A stretch of 64,000 bases of DNA from Bdellovibrio bacteriovorus (GCF_025558485.1 NZ_CP102930.1:2790001-2854000); one strand, 5' to 3'; shown: positions 17,900 through 27,528, counted from the first letter of the stretch. Notes: generated by a model not told the origin, from the letters alone. Translations and numbers: made by a program.

Positions 17900-18610
17900 G
17901 TGAAAAAGATCGCTGTCATTACCGGTGCAAATCGAGGCTTGGGTCTGGCTTTAACGGAAGCTCTGGCTCAACGAGGTTATAAAGTTCTGATGGCGATGAG
18001 AAATCCTGATAAGGCTCAAAAGACCTTGAATGGTCTGATGATGAAGGGATTTGATGTGGTTCCTATGAAGCTGGATGTTTCTCAGGAAAAAAGCATCAAC
18101 GACTTTGTTGAAACGATCAAGCGCGAGTACGGCTTTGTCGATGTACTGGTGAATAACGCCGGAATCCTGATCGACAGCGAAGATGGTGGCAATGCCTCTG
18201 TTTTCAAAACCAAAGCCGCCACTTTGCAGAAGTCTTTTGCGACGAACACAATGGGACCGTTCCTGCTGACGCAGAAGATCTTTCCGCTGATGAAGCAGGA
18301 AGGCTATGGACGCATTGTGAATGTTTCCAGCAGTATGGCACAGCTTTCAGAAAAACAGAATGCTTCGGCTGCTTATCGTATTTCCAAAACCGCCTTGAAT
18401 ATGGTGACGACTTTGTTTGCCTCTGAAGTGCAGGGTGAAGACATTTGTGTCAATTCCGTATCACCGGGCTGGGTGCGCACGGATATGGGCGGACCGAACG
18501 CCGATCGTTCTGTTGAGCAGGGAATCAAGGGGATTCTGTGGGCGGCAACTTTGCCGAAAGGAGGCCCGAATGGAGGGTTCTTCCGTGATGGCGAACCCCT
18601 TGGCTGGTGA
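17900..18610 (+). CDS. Short-chain dehydrogenase/reductase
   Basis: A 236-residue NAD(P)-dependent oxidoreductase of the SDR superfamily. It shows the cofactor loop TGANRGLG near the start, VNNAG, the catalytic serine in VNVSSSMA and YRISK (Tyr-x3-Lys). The start is GTG at 17900, with GGAG five bases upstream; an earlier in-frame start would overlap the preceding gene widely. The C-terminal SPGWVRTDMGG resembles carbonyl reductase-type members, so a carbonyl substrate is likely, but it cannot be named. It ends directly against the convergent barrel gene. Confidence 0.88.
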   Translation: MKKIAVITGANRGLGLALTEALAQRGYKVLMAMRNPDKAQKTLNGLMMKGFDVVPMKLDVSQEKSINDFVETIKREYGFVDVLVNNAGILIDSEDGGNASVFKTKAATLQKSFATNTMGPFLLTQKIFPLMKQEGYGRIVNVSSSMAQLSEKQNASAAYRISKTALNMVTTLFASEVQGEDICVNSVSPGWVRTDMGGPNADRSVEQGIKGILWAATLPKGGPNGGFFRDGEPLGW

Positions 18611-19699
18611 TCAATATTCGTATTCGCTGCCGAAGACCACGCCGACGGTGGAGCTTTCTATTGTCGTGTTTTCCCGGCCATAATAAAAGCCAATGGCTGA
18701 GCGCAGGGCGCGCGTTTTCCAGGAATATCCCACGGACGTGTTGAAATTCTGACCAAAGTAATCCACGTCAGCACCGAAGCGGTGAGACAAGCCACAAAGA
18801 AGCTGATGGCCGTCTGAAGCGCCATAGCGATAACCGAAACTTTGCGAGAAGGTGTAACTGTTCAGGCTCCCGGATTCCTCGACAAAAACAGAGTCGGTTA
18901 GAAACTCATGATGTCCCACTTTAAACCCGTGTCCAACCAGCAGTTTTCCCTCTTCATTCGTCACTGTGGATCGTGCTGAATCATCTTCAGTGACGGTGAA
19001 ATCCCCGGGATTCGGGGAGCCATGGGTGAACACTTTGGCAGATCCCTTATTGTGGTTATATAAAGACCAGCCCCGCGAATTGAAGTTCACACCCAACGTG
19101 TAGTGATCAAACTGAAAATGAGTCGAAAGCCCCAAAGCCACATTTAGGTTTTTATATTCTGATTTTGTTCTGGAAACGACATAAATATCCTGAGAGGGGT
19201 AAGCACTTTCGTTGACGCCGAAGGTTTTGACCTCTGAATAGCGCGCCAAAAACTGAATGGCAAAGGGGATGGATTTAAACGCCATGGAATAGCCGGAGAC
19301 CATGCGGTTGATGTTAGCTTCGGCATCAAAGGAATTCTCGCCTTGGTTTGATTGCCACGCAAACAGCCCTTGCAGAGTGTTAGCGACAAAGAATTCATGA
19401 ATAAGGCTGTCTCCCACCACCAGGTTGCTCAGGTAAGAAGGCGCAAGACCCATTGAAGATGAAAACGTTGAACCGTCACTTTTGGAATTGATCGAACCAA
19501 TGGAGTTTCCATTCAGGCTGAAGGCGTTGTCCTGTCGCTGCCTTAGCAGGCTGGGATTATAATAAGAGGCCGCTTTGGACCGGGTGGTGGCGACGCCCGT
19601 GTTGGCCATCATGCCTTCGTAAAGCCCGACAGGCAGACTTTGTGCAAAAGCCGCAGAAGAAATAAAACTTAAAGCAAGGAAGCAGGATAGTGCTTTCAT
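18611..19699 (-). CDS. Outer membrane beta-barrel protein, FadL/OmpP1-like layout
   Basis: A 362-residue exported protein with a signal peptide ending AFAQS, alternating hydrophobic strands, frequent glycine and aromatic residues, and a terminal Tyr. The early segment ASYYNPSLL corresponds to the NPA-type motif of FadL-like transporters, in which hydrophobic compounds cross the outer membrane. Layout and several motifs parallel the second barrel gene at 27528, so the two are probably distant paralogues. It lies two bases downstream of the anchored gene at 19702, suggesting co-transcription. Confidence 0.65.
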   Translation of the reverse strand: MKALSCFLALSFISSAAFAQSLPVGLYEGMMANTGVATTRSKAASYYNPSLLRQRQDNAFSLNGNSIGSINSKSDGSTFSSSMGLAPSYLSNLVVGDSLIHEFFVANTLQGLFAWQSNQGENSFDAEANINRMVSGYSMAFKSIPFAIQFLARYSEVKTFGVNESAYPSQDIYVVSRTKSEYKNLNVALGLSTHFQFDHYTLGVNFNSRGWSLYNHNKGSAKVFTHGSPNPGDFTVTEDDSARSTVTNEEGKLLVGHGFKVGHHEFLTDSVFVEESGSLNSYTFSQSFGYRYGASDGHQLLCGLSHRFGADVDYFGQNFNTSVGYSWKTRALRSAIGFYYGRENTTIESSTVGVVFGSEYEY

Positions 19700-19701
19700 T
19701 G

Positions 19702-20628
19702 CTATTGCTTCGTCAGGCGAACCTGACCGACCATGGCGTATTCGCCGAGTTTGACTTGTTCATAGACGTTGCCCACCCAGATCTGATTGTTTCCATTCAA
19801 GGGATAGATCTGAATGTAGGCCGCATCCGCGCGGATATTGACGATCAGGGCCTTGCTGCCGGGAACTGTGACATAGTCGCGCAGCGGACCGCTGGACGTC
19901 TGTGAACGACTGATAACTTTGCCAGTGTCTTTTCTGGTCAGAATAACCAGAGCGAAGGCGTCTTCTTTATTGGGATTTCGCAGTCGCACGTCCCAGGAAA
20001 TAAGCCAGTCGGACTTATGCTTCTTGCGATCAAAGAATGTGATCTCGCCAGCATAAAGACCCAGAATAAATTCTGAATTTTTGGTGGAAACGGCAGTGCT
20101 TTCGCGCAAAGAAGAAAACAGATCCTTGATTTCCATTTTCTTCAGGTCCTCGAATGCCTGATGTTCATCGCGCACTTCAAGAAGAGCTTTTTCCATACCC
20201 TTCCATTCATTCCCGGCAGGGACAGTGGCCGGAGCCGCTGTGGGGGTGGGAGTCCCCTGTGACAGAGGTGGAGTGGCGGGAGCTGGCGGCGTTGTCGCGA
20301 CAGAGGTCGCAGCGGCCGGGATGGCGCAAGAGGCATCCAACAGCGCGGGGCTGGTGGATTTGAAAGCCAGCTTGACGCCAAGATCAGCCAGAAAAACCGT
20401 GACGATTTTTCCCAGAATTTCATCAGCCTTTTGGTAGCGTTCTTCCAGAGACTTCAGATTTTGATATTCCTCAAAGTCCTTTTGAGTCAGTGTCACCAGA
20501 TCGTCGCGAATTTGATTTTTGATTTCTTCGCTGTTTGAAGAGTGTGCGACAGAGCTTTGACCGGCCTTATAAGACCCCAGGGCCACGATGGCCAGCGTGA
20601 TGACGGCAAGAATCCATTTTGTATTCAT
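19702..20628 (-). CDS. Inner-membrane anchored protein with Pro/Ala-rich linker
   Basis: A 308-residue protein with an N-terminal membrane anchor (about residues 4-20), a helical segment, an Ala/Pro/Thr-rich linker (about 120-155) that could cross the periplasm, and a beta-rich C-terminal domain with RNPNKEDAFALVILTRKD. I do not recognise the domain. The start at 20628 (MNTKWIL) is preferred to a start 16 codons upstream, whose N-terminus is implausible and which lies in the terminator region. It and the barrel gene two bases downstream may form an envelope pair. Confidence 0.65.
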   Translation of the reverse strand: MNTKWILAVITLAIVALGSYKAGQSSVAHSSNSEEIKNQIRDDLVTLTQKDFEEYQNLKSLEERYQKADEILGKIVTVFLADLGVKLAFKSTSPALLDASCAIPAAATSVATTPPAPATPPLSQGTPTPTAAPATVPAGNEWKGMEKALLEVRDEHQAFEDLKKMEIKDLFSSLRESTAVSTKNSEFILGLYAGEITFFDRKKHKSDWLISWDVRLRNPNKEDAFALVILTRKDTGKVISRSQTSSGPLRDYVTVPGSKALIVNIRADAAYIQIYPLNGNNQIWVGNVYEQVKLGEYAMVGQVRLTKQ

Positions 20629-20668
20629 AACCAGATGGTAAGAGCACTCTGGAAAAAAGGAAATAAAA

Positions 20669-20693
20669 AAGGCCATCCTTTCGGGATGGCCTT
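20669..20693 (-). terminator. Rho-independent terminator of the 5'-nucleotidase operon
   Basis: A 10-bp perfect stem (AAGGCCATCC with GGATGGCCTT) and a five-base loop are followed on the minus strand by a run of T (TTTTTTATTT). It lies 12 bases past the nucleotidase stop codon. Confidence 0.88.
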
Positions 20694-20704
20694 GGAAGGC
20701 TTGT

Positions 20705-22078
20705 TTAGAAGATCTCGTGCGCCAGTGGACGGCGCGGAGCCCTGAAGTAAGTGCGCGGGGAAAGATCCAGCAGGTCGCTTAGTTTCTGCATGTAAACGCA
20801 GGCATAGCGATCCAGTTGGTAGGCGAAGTAACTTTCTTCGTTTCCGGCTCTCATCAACTGGCCCCAGTTGCCGTTGTACATGGCCTGTTGCTTTTTGATC
20901 AGCTGACTGATCTGCGCATCGATTTCCGAGATTGTTTTTTGCAAAGTTTCAATCTGCGGTTCGTTGGCAGGGACTTCCTTTTCAATCTTACGGGTCATGA
21001 TGTCTGTCAGTTCGTCTTCCAGAGGCTCTTTCTTTTTCATCAGAGTCTCGATTTCCTGATTGATCGGTTCGGCCTTTCTGTTGTTTTCAACTTCAACATC
21101 CAGCTCTTCGATCACCATGGCGGTTCTCCAGTTACAGTCCTTCTTCAAGCGAAGGATGTCACCGTAGATATGATCCCCGACGTAAAGGATATCATCCCCG
21201 TCAAGGCCCAGGTCGGACGTGAACTTCTTGGCATTACCACCCTGATAAATCCCCGGAGTCAGCTTTCCTTCCATGTTGGTCATGGAACCATCCACCGGAT
21301 TTACAATCAGATACTTCTGATTTTCATAGAAGAACTTTGGCTTGGAGGCGAAAGTGATCACAAATTCAAACAGGTCCGCCCAGGATTTATGTTCTTTCAG
21401 GAAGGGCTGAACCGCATAGTCCAAGAGCAGCTTGGTGTAATGGAAGTCAGAATTCGTCAAAACGAAGATCTTTTTCCCGTGACGGCGGAATTTTTCCAGA
21501 GTTGCCACGATGGACGGATCCTTGATGATGTAATGATCCAGATTCTGTTTCACCACGTCTTTCAGGGAACCATCACGGTGAGCTTCATCCAAAGCATCCA
21601 GAACGTCATCGGCGATCTGCGCATATTCAGGATACTTGTTGGCTGTGTCGTTGTCTTTTAGCTCTACAATTTGCGCGATCAGATTCGCCAAAGAAATAGA
21701 GAAAGACGTATCAACGGCCAGATAGTCCGAGTTGGACAGATCGATGTAAGTGGATTTGTAAAGCTTCTGATGGCTTTTGAAATCCAGCGGTTTCAAACCA
21801 TGATAGCTGGCGCGAATTGCTGTGTAGCGATTCAGTTTCAGAAGATTTCCCATTTTACGGTCGATCACCAAGCCGCGGATTGCGAAGTTATAGTCGAAAA
21901 CCAGCTTGCGTAAAGTTTCGGGATAACCGCGTTTGACCAGCTTGTCGATCATCGTGGTGTGGGACAGGCGCTCGAAGTTTTCGCTGTTGTAGCGAACCAG
22001 AGTGTGGTCCATGTCCACGCCGATGTAGCGGATCTTTTTCAAATTCAAAGTTCTGTTAACAAATACTTTTCCAGGCAT
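20705..22078 (-). CDS. HAD-type purine 5'-nucleotidase (cN-II/NT5C2-like)
   Basis: A 457-residue cytosolic enzyme that probably dephosphorylates nucleoside monophosphates such as IMP or GMP. HAD motif I is DMDHT (Asp22, Asp24), motif II is LTNSDF and the acidic motif IV is GDDILYVGDHIYGD. The DYNFAIRGL and RYTAIRASYHG segments and overall length match HAD-IG 5'-nucleotidases related to eukaryotic cN-II rather than the small bacterial enzymes. A charged helical hairpin lies around residues 330-385. It starts 11 bases after the rhodanese gene and ends at a strong terminator. Confidence 0.87.
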   Translation of the reverse strand: MPGKVFVNRTLNLKKIRYIGVDMDHTLVRYNSENFERLSHTTMIDKLVKRGYPETLRKLVFDYNFAIRGLVIDRKMGNLLKLNRYTAIRASYHGLKPLDFKSHQKLYKSTYIDLSNSDYLAVDTSFSISLANLIAQIVELKDNDTANKYPEYAQIADDVLDALDEAHRDGSLKDVVKQNLDHYIIKDPSIVATLEKFRRHGKKIFVLTNSDFHYTKLLLDYAVQPFLKEHKSWADLFEFVITFASKPKFFYENQKYLIVNPVDGSMTNMEGKLTPGIYQGGNAKKFTSDLGLDGDDILYVGDHIYGDILRLKKDCNWRTAMVIEELDVEVENNRKAEPINQEIETLMKKKEPLEDELTDIMTRKIEKEVPANEPQIETLQKTISEIDAQISQLIKKQQAMYNGNWGQLMRAGNEESYFAYQLDRYACVYMQKLSDLLDLSPRTYFRAPRRPLAHEIF

Positions 22079-22089
22079 ATTTTCGTTTC

Positions 22090-22455
22090 TTATCTTTCAG
22101 TAGGGAGCTGGAGATCATTCCAAAGAAGCATGCCCCCTTGCATATTAAACACTTCTTCAAATCCGTTCATCTTGGCAAAGGCAGTGGCTTTAGCCGAGCG
22201 GCCTCCACTGCGGCAGATAAAGACCACGGTCTTATCCTTTGGCAGGGTGCCCAGTTGCTCAGGGAGAGTGTCCAAAACCATCAAAGAGGAACCTTCGACA
22301 TGACCCAGTTCACCCACATATTCTTCAGGCTGGCGCACATCAATCATCACCACGTCGTTCTTCTTGTTCAGAAGTTCCGCGGGACCGATGTCGTAAACGC
22401 CTTCATAATGAGGGTTTTCAGTTTTTGATTCGAAATTGACATATTTCACTGTCAT
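22090..22455 (-). CDS. Rhodanese-like sulfurtransferase
   Basis: A 121-residue single-domain rhodanese. The active-site loop is CRSGGRS with Cys81, giving a six-residue loop suited to sulfur rather than phosphate chemistry. IDVRQPEEY near residue 38 is the other family motif. The ATG at 22455 has GGAGG seven bases upstream, so a 20-residue longer frame is rejected. It probably moves sulfane sulfur within the cytoplasm; the partner is unknown. It is the first gene of the nucleotidase operon. Confidence 0.9.
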   Translation of the reverse strand: MTVKYVNFESKTENPHYEGVYDIGPAELLNKKNDVVMIDVRQPEEYVGELGHVEGSSLMVLDTLPEQLGTLPKDKTVVFICRSGGRSAKATAFAKMNGFEEVFNMQGGMLLWNDLQLPTER

Positions 22456-22547
22456 GATTTCCTCCGGCTCCAGAGCCAAGACTCTAACCATAACATTTGC
22501 CGCAAAAGACAGCAAGAACCAGTCAGGATTGGTGCGTAGCAGATTTA

Positions 22548-22569
22548 GGTCCTAAGGGGTTTTAGGACC
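22548..22569 (-). terminator. Probable terminator of the FGE-like lipoprotein gene
   Basis: GGTCCTAA and TTAGGACC form an 8-bp perfect stem with a six-base loop, seven bases downstream of the stop codon on the minus strand. The following sequence (TAAATCT) is only moderately U-rich. Confidence 0.55.
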
Positions 22570-22576
22570 CTGAAAG

Positions 22577-23503
22577 TCAATTGGAAGCAGATGGCAGGAC
22601 AGGAGTGGCCGCGGAGACACAACGGAAGCCGAGATGGTACGCCGTATAGGACGCACTGTTGTCCAGGTCGGTGGAGAAAATCCCGGTTTGTGTGCCGTTG
22701 TAAAGACTGCCGCCTCGGGCGACAGCTCCGCCCGGACTGCTGATCCAGGCAAAGCCCAGTCCGCAGAAATCGTTGCTGTTAGGGTCTGCGCACGACAGAT
22801 TTACCGGCGGGGCAAACAGCGTCGTGAAAGAATCTGCCAGCGGGATCAGTTCGGAAATATAAACATTGGAAGAGGCTGCGCCACCTGAATAGTCATCCTT
22901 GGTCCATTCCCAGGAGTTCCCGGCAAAGTCCCAGATCACTTTCCCAGTGGAAAGTTGATGAGTGCGCCGGTTTTCATGCCACAAAGCAGGGCTGCACACG
23001 GCATCCAGATTCGGCTCCAATCCGAAGCAGGGATGATCATCCCCACCAGCAGCCAGCAAGTCTCCGAAGTCATCATTGAAATGACCACGGTTCAATGCGC
23101 CTGAAGTCACTGCACCCGAACTCCAGTTGCTCGACACGGAAGCCAGATTCTGCGCCAGTTGATTCCACTGGGTATTGGAAATAAGATCATAGTCGGCTCC
23201 CAAGGCCTGACATGCGGCTGCAGCGTCATCGCGACTAATGCCGCCCCAAGGGCTGCCACCAGCCTGGGATGTGGCCACAGACCCAACATCCTTCATTTCA
23301 TACTTAGCCACGCAGAATCCGGGAGGAGGCGATCCCGCCGGAGATGGAACATAGACATAATTTTCCGGACAGGAATAAAGAGTTTCTTCAATCACCGCGT
23401 CGCGGTCTGTGCTGCCGTCCTCTTTTTTAAGATCCAGAGTACAGGCGGATAGAAGAAGTGAGGCAAAGCAAAAAGAAAAGAGCGGGAGATTACGTTCAGT
23501 CAT
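22577..23503 (-). CDS. Lipoprotein with formylglycine-generating enzyme-like (SUMF1) domain
   Basis: A 308-residue lipoprotein with lipobox LLSAC (Cys21). Residues from about 45 on follow the FGE-sulfatase/C-type-lectin-like fold: CPENYVYVPSP, CVAKYEM, an EW pair in NSWEWTKD, ARGGS and the final GFRCV. The FGE copper-binding cysteine pair is not evident at its usual place, so it is probably a ligand-binding relative rather than a sulfatase activator. The ATG at 23503 gives a normal signal peptide. It stands alone on the minus strand. Confidence 0.75.
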   Translation of the reverse strand: MTERNLPLFSFCFASLLLSACTLDLKKEDGSTDRDAVIEETLYSCPENYVYVPSPAGSPPPGFCVAKYEMKDVGSVATSQAGGSPWGGISRDDAAAACQALGADYDLISNTQWNQLAQNLASVSSNWSSGAVTSGALNRGHFNDDFGDLLAAGGDDHPCFGLEPNLDAVCSPALWHENRRTHQLSTGKVIWDFAGNSWEWTKDDYSGGAASSNVYISELIPLADSFTTLFAPPVNLSCADPNSNDFCGLGFAWISSPGGAVARGGSLYNGTQTGIFSTDLDNSASYTAYHLGFRCVSAATPVLPSASN

Positions 23504-23581
23504 GAAAAACTCTTCGGAGTCCATTGAGGAATCGTAAAGAGTTATGCGATGGGAACTCAGGATATTCTGAGAGTTCTCAAA

Positions 23582-23608
23582 AGGATCGCTTCAAAACGAA
23601 ACGATCCT
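23582..23608 (-). terminator. Terminator of the M13 peptidase gene
   Basis: AGGATCG-C-TTC pairs with GAA-A-CGATCCT (one mismatch) around AAAAC. On the minus strand the stem is followed by TTTTGAG. It lies 16 bases after the peptidase stop codon. Confidence 0.65.
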
Positions 23609-23623
23609 GAGGGAATTCTTGAT

Positions 23624-25615
23624 TTACCAAATTTGAATTCGTTCATTTGGAGGCAAAGTCATTTTATCGCCGGGCTTGCACTGGAAGGTTTCCGCAAATG
23701 CCGGTTGTTGTTTGACCTGTTCGTTGATACGGGCCGGACCGGAGGCGTGGGGATCTGTCTTGCGCAGCAGGGCTGCATTGTCCGGGCGAATCACCTCGCA
23801 CCACAGGCGACCATAAGCCACGAAGAAGTCTTTTTTGTCCTTTTCAGAGCCTTTTCCATCCGGGAAAGCGGCATTGTAGGCAAAGGTCACACCCACCAGA
23901 TCGGCGACGTTTTCGCCCAAAGTCAGTTTGCCGTCATGGCCAATTTGATTGAACTGATCAATCATTTTCTGACCGCGCAGATTGAATTCCATGATGTCTT
24001 TTGTGGTCATCCACTGGCGCAGGCGGCCTTCAGAATCGTATTTGGAACCGCTGTCATCAATACCATGCCCCAGTTCGTGGCCCACAACTGCACCGACAGC
24101 CCCCAGATTTTCAATCACAGAGCCGTCTTTGTCGTAGAACGGATACTGCAAAATCCCAATTGGCAGAACGAATTTGTTTTCGTTGGGACTGTAGTAAGCA
24201 TTCACAGTCAATGGGCTCATTGCCCAGGAATCCAGATTTGCGGGTTCACGTAGTTCCTGCATGGACTTTTCCCAACGGGCCTGACGGCGCAAAGTACGGT
24301 TCTTCATGGCATCTGTCTTTGAATAGGTCTTCAATGGCAGGAAATCCCATTCGCGATCGTTGTGGGGCTTCACCAGTTGCAGGCGCGCAACTCGGATTTT
24401 TGCCAAGGCTTCTTTTCTGGCATCCTTGGACAGCCATTTGTTTTTTTCCAGTCCTTGCAGAATGCTGGCGCGAATGCGGCTGGCAACCTCGTTGACTTTG
24501 CTTTCGTCAAAATTCGGAAACACCTGATCAATCAAAGCGGCATCCAGCTCTTTGGAAAACATGCCACTGACAGCAGAGGTGCAGCGTTCCTGGCGAACCG
24601 GGCGGACTGCGGGACCGCCGAAGTATTTTTTCTCAAAATCAAAGAAGGCCTGGAACATTTTTGGATAGCCATCATCCATGGTGTCCGGCAAAGAACGGGT
24701 CAGCAGTAAATCCTTCCAGACCTGTAAAGGACGTTTCGGCAGTTCTGCGTTTAGGAACTCCAAAGCCTCAGGGACCGGGGCGCTGATAAGCAGATTTTCC
24801 GGGATATTTTTAAAAAGCAGATCCAGTTTCAGGTTCGGATATTTTTTTACCGTGTCCTTTTGGCTGGCAATACGCTTTTCGCTCCAGCGCTGGTGACGAA
24901 CTGCCGTCACCGGATAGATTTTGACGAAATCTTTTTCCAAATTCACCAGAGCCTGAGCGCGTGCCGTGGCCTCATCTTTTTTGATTTTCGGTTCCACTGT
25001 TTGGAAGAACCGCACCAGAATATTTTCATAGTCCTTCATCAGAGCATCTTGTTCATAGTATTTATGATCGGGCAGGTCCATTAGGCTGGCCTGAATCATG
25101 GCGTCGTTCTTTTTCGGATCATCCAGATTATTGGATGCCCAGATACGCACCAGACCCTCTTTGCCCTGAGGCAGGTTGTTATGGGCGTATTCAACAAGAT
25201 CTTCAGCGGTTTTGATTTTAGAGACTTCAGCAAGAACCGCTTTCACATTGGCTTTTTCTGCCTTGGCCTTGGCTGTGGAATTCATGCAGGCCATATAGTA
25301 ATCGCGCGCCTGTTCGGTGCGGGCGTCCAGGTTCTTCTTTTTGGGAAGCTCTTTCATGAATTTCATTTGGGTTTCAAGCAGGCGTTCTCGGGAATCGCTG
25401 AAGGCAAACAGATGACGGCTGCGATCTTCGCGTAGCTTGAAAGAGCTTTCGGCTTTGGAGCAAACGTACTGATGGAAATCCTCGCAGGGGTTTACCTCCG
25501 TATTGATTGGGAATTCCCGTTTTGCCGGAATTGCAGAGCTGGGAGCCGGTGTTTTGGGTGCCGCAGTGGCCATCAGTGGCAGAGTCAACAAGGAGGGCAG
25601 CAGGAGCTTTATCAT
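23624..25615 (-). CDS. Exported M13-family zinc metallopeptidase (neprilysin/PepO-like)
   Basis: A 663-residue endopeptidase for peptides outside the cytoplasm. A signal peptide (about residues 1-20) is followed by the M13 N-terminal domain beginning NPCEDFHQYVC. The catalytic zinc site is GHELGHG (HExxH) and the third ligand lies in ENVADLVG. The C-terminal CKPGDKM and terminal W are typical of the family. The ATG at 25615 has AAGGA nine bases upstream; a further upstream opening would overlap the divergent lipoprotein gene and is rejected. It may help to digest prey or medium peptides, which is an inference. Confidence 0.93.
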   Translation of the reverse strand: MIKLLLPSLLTLPLMATAAPKTPAPSSAIPAKREFPINTEVNPCEDFHQYVCSKAESSFKLREDRSRHLFAFSDSRERLLETQMKFMKELPKKKNLDARTEQARDYYMACMNSTAKAKAEKANVKAVLAEVSKIKTAEDLVEYAHNNLPQGKEGLVRIWASNNLDDPKKNDAMIQASLMDLPDHKYYEQDALMKDYENILVRFFQTVEPKIKKDEATARAQALVNLEKDFVKIYPVTAVRHQRWSEKRIASQKDTVKKYPNLKLDLLFKNIPENLLISAPVPEALEFLNAELPKRPLQVWKDLLLTRSLPDTMDDGYPKMFQAFFDFEKKYFGGPAVRPVRQERCTSAVSGMFSKELDAALIDQVFPNFDESKVNEVASRIRASILQGLEKNKWLSKDARKEALAKIRVARLQLVKPHNDREWDFLPLKTYSKTDAMKNRTLRRQARWEKSMQELREPANLDSWAMSPLTVNAYYSPNENKFVLPIGILQYPFYDKDGSVIENLGAVGAVVGHELGHGIDDSGSKYDSEGRLRQWMTTKDIMEFNLRGQKMIDQFNQIGHDGKLTLGENVADLVGVTFAYNAAFPDGKGSEKDKKDFFVAYGRLWCEVIRPDNAALLRKTDPHASGPARINEQVKQQPAFAETFQCKPGDKMTLPPNERIQIW

Positions 25616-25759
25616 CAGTAACAATCCTTTGTTAATTTTTCGAGTTTCAATGGTACCCGGCAAATGGGGGCATTTGAAGCATTTGATCGACGGCGTTAAG
25701 AAGAACGGAGTTGGCAAGACATGAGGCCAGAGGTAAACCAGACTTATAAAGGGGGAAAG

Positions 25760-26275
25760 ATGAAACGTTTTCTGATGTTGCTTATGGCAACGATGGCTTT
25801 GGCTGCGTGTAAAACTGTGCAGATTGAAAATGGCGAAGTTCCTGATGAATATCTGGCTCGTGCAAAAAAGCTGGAAGGTGTCTATCACGGATCTTTTGAA
25901 GGCCGCTCCGGTCAATTGACGCTCACCTTTGAAGGTAACAAACCTTTGCTTTTGTATAAAGATTCCCGTGGCAACAGCTTGCTGGCATCCCAGTGCCAGT
26001 CGTCCATCAATAACCTGAAATGGGCTTATGTGACCCGCAAGGGTGTGGTGGAAAGTGTCGGTTTCTATTTTGATCCCGGTGCCTGCATGATCGATGGTCG
26101 TGAGGTGCAATTGTCCTTCAGTAAGGATTACAGCACGATCCGTTTGTCACTGCTGGAGCGTCGCTATATGGAAAGACGCTGCCGTATTGAGGGCGGTGGA
26201 CCCAACTTCCCGCCAAGAGAAGTTTGTGAATACTATCAAAACGACAGAAACCTTTACGGTAAGTTCTCTCGTTAA
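25760..26275 (+). CDS. Small lipoprotein of unknown function
   Basis: A 171-residue lipoprotein with lipobox LAAC (Cys17). The mature part is a compact beta-rich domain with three or four cysteines and YHGSFEGRSGQLTLTF, reminiscent of lipocalin-like or MliC-like barrels, but I cannot assign a family. GGGGGAAAG directly before the ATG at 25760 fixes the start. It is divergent from the M13 peptidase gene and ends nine bases before the helicase gene. Confidence 0.7.
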   Translation: MKRFLMLLMATMALAACKTVQIENGEVPDEYLARAKKLEGVYHGSFEGRSGQLTLTFEGNKPLLLYKDSRGNSLLASQCQSSINNLKWAYVTRKGVVESVGFYFDPGACMIDGREVQLSFSKDYSTIRLSLLERRYMERRCRIEGGGPNFPPREVCEYYQNDRNLYGKFSR

Positions 26276-26283
26276 TTCTCTGC

Positions 26284-27528
26284 ATGGCAAGCCCCTCTGT
26301 TGATTTGTCACCTGAACAATCCGCCGCTCTGGATCTTTTACGCTCCGGAGAAAACGTCTTTCTGACCGGCGGGGCCGGCAGTGGAAAAAGTTTTCTGATT
26401 CGCCAGTTCATGCGCGAGCTTGATCCCAAGGAAATGCCGATTCTGGCCAGCACAGGTGCGGCGGCCGTACTTTTGGGGGGGCGCACTTTTCACAGTTTCT
26501 TTGGTCTGGGCATTATGGAAGGTGGCGCCGACGCCACTTATGAACGTGCTGCCAAAGACAAACGCCTGATGTCGCGTCTAAGAAAAGTTGAAGGCGTAAT
26601 TATCGATGAAATTTCCATGATTCCCGGCCAAGCCCTGATGATTGCCGAGGCTTTGGCTCAGCGTGCGCGTGAATCAAAATTACCTTGGGGTGGGATGCGA
26701 ATCATCACAGTGGGTGATTTTGCCCAGTTACCTCCGGTGACTCAAAGCGGGGCGCGGGACTGGTGTTTTCTGAACGGTGTTTGGGAAGCCAGTGGTTTTC
26801 AAGTGACAATCCTTTCCCACAATCAGCGGGTTTCCGACAATTTGTTTTTGGATGTGCTCAGTGATGTTCGTCACGGGCAGGTGACAGAACGTGTTCGCGA
26901 TTTTTTAAATGAGCATGTGCAGATGCACGACGAGGACGATCCGGGGACGCGTCTGTTCCCCCGCAAAATCAATGCGGAAAAGTTCAACGAAAAGAAGCTG
27001 TACGAAATCGACGAGGAAGAAGTCGTTATCGAATCCGTGTACACCGGATCAGAACGGCACATTCAGATGCTGAAGAAAGCCTCTCCCATTGCGGAAAAGC
27101 TGATACTGAAAATCGGCTGTGAGGTGATGTTCCTGCAAAACGATCCGCAGCGCCGTTGGGTGAACGGAACACGCGGCACTGTCAGTGATATCACGTCTGA
27201 CCAAATTACCGTGCGTAAAGAACGCGGACGTGAAGTGCAGGTTTCCAAGTCGTCTTTTGCCTTGCAGGATGCCGAAGGCATGGTCATGGCGCAGGTGGAA
27301 CAGTTTCCTCTGACCCTGGCTTATGCCACCACCATTCATAAAAGTCAGGGTGCCACACTGGATGATCTGTGGTGCGACCTAAGCCAGTTGTGGGAACCGG
27401 GACAGGCTTATGTGGCGCTCAGCCGCCTGCGCAGTTCTGAAGGTCTGCATTTGATTGGCTGGAATCCACGTTCTATCATTGTCGATCCGAAGGTTTTGCA
27501 GTTCTATAAGCAGTTTGAAGGTTTGTAA
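26284..27528 (+). CDS. Pif1/RecD2-like superfamily 1B DNA helicase
   Basis: A 414-residue ATPase. Walker A GGAGSGKS (residues 29-36), Walker B IIDEISM, GDFAQLPPV (motif III), the Q-containing HNQR and the late TIHKSQGATLD and YVALSRLRSSEGL motifs (V and VI) match the Pif1 branch, which unwinds DNA 5'-3' and resolves G-quadruplexes and R-loops. There are no extra accessory domains. Its stop overlaps the next start (TAATG), so translation of the barrel gene is coupled, an odd pairing of a helicase with an outer-membrane protein. Confidence 0.88.
   Translation: MASPSVDLSPEQSAALDLLRSGENVFLTGGAGSGKSFLIRQFMRELDPKEMPILASTGAAAVLLGGRTFHSFFGLGIMEGGADATYERAAKDKRLMSRLRKVEGVIIDEISMIPGQALMIAEALAQRARESKLPWGGMRIITVGDFAQLPPVTQSGARDWCFLNGVWEASGFQVTILSHNQRVSDNLFLDVLSDVRHGQVTERVRDFLNEHVQMHDEDDPGTRLFPRKINAEKFNEKKLYEIDEEEVVIESVYTGSERHIQMLKKASPIAEKLILKIGCEVMFLQNDPQRRWVNGTRGTVSDITSDQITVRKERGREVQVSKSSFALQDAEGMVMAQVEQFPLTLAYATTIHKSQGATLDDLWCDLSQLWEPGQAYVALSRLRSSEGLHLIGWNPRSIIVDPKVLQFYKQFEGL

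Noticed and set aside
25616..26110. N-terminal extension of the M13 peptidase
   Set aside because: It lies opposite a lipoprotein gene that has a good ribosome-binding site, and lacks a signal peptide; the start at 25615 is better.
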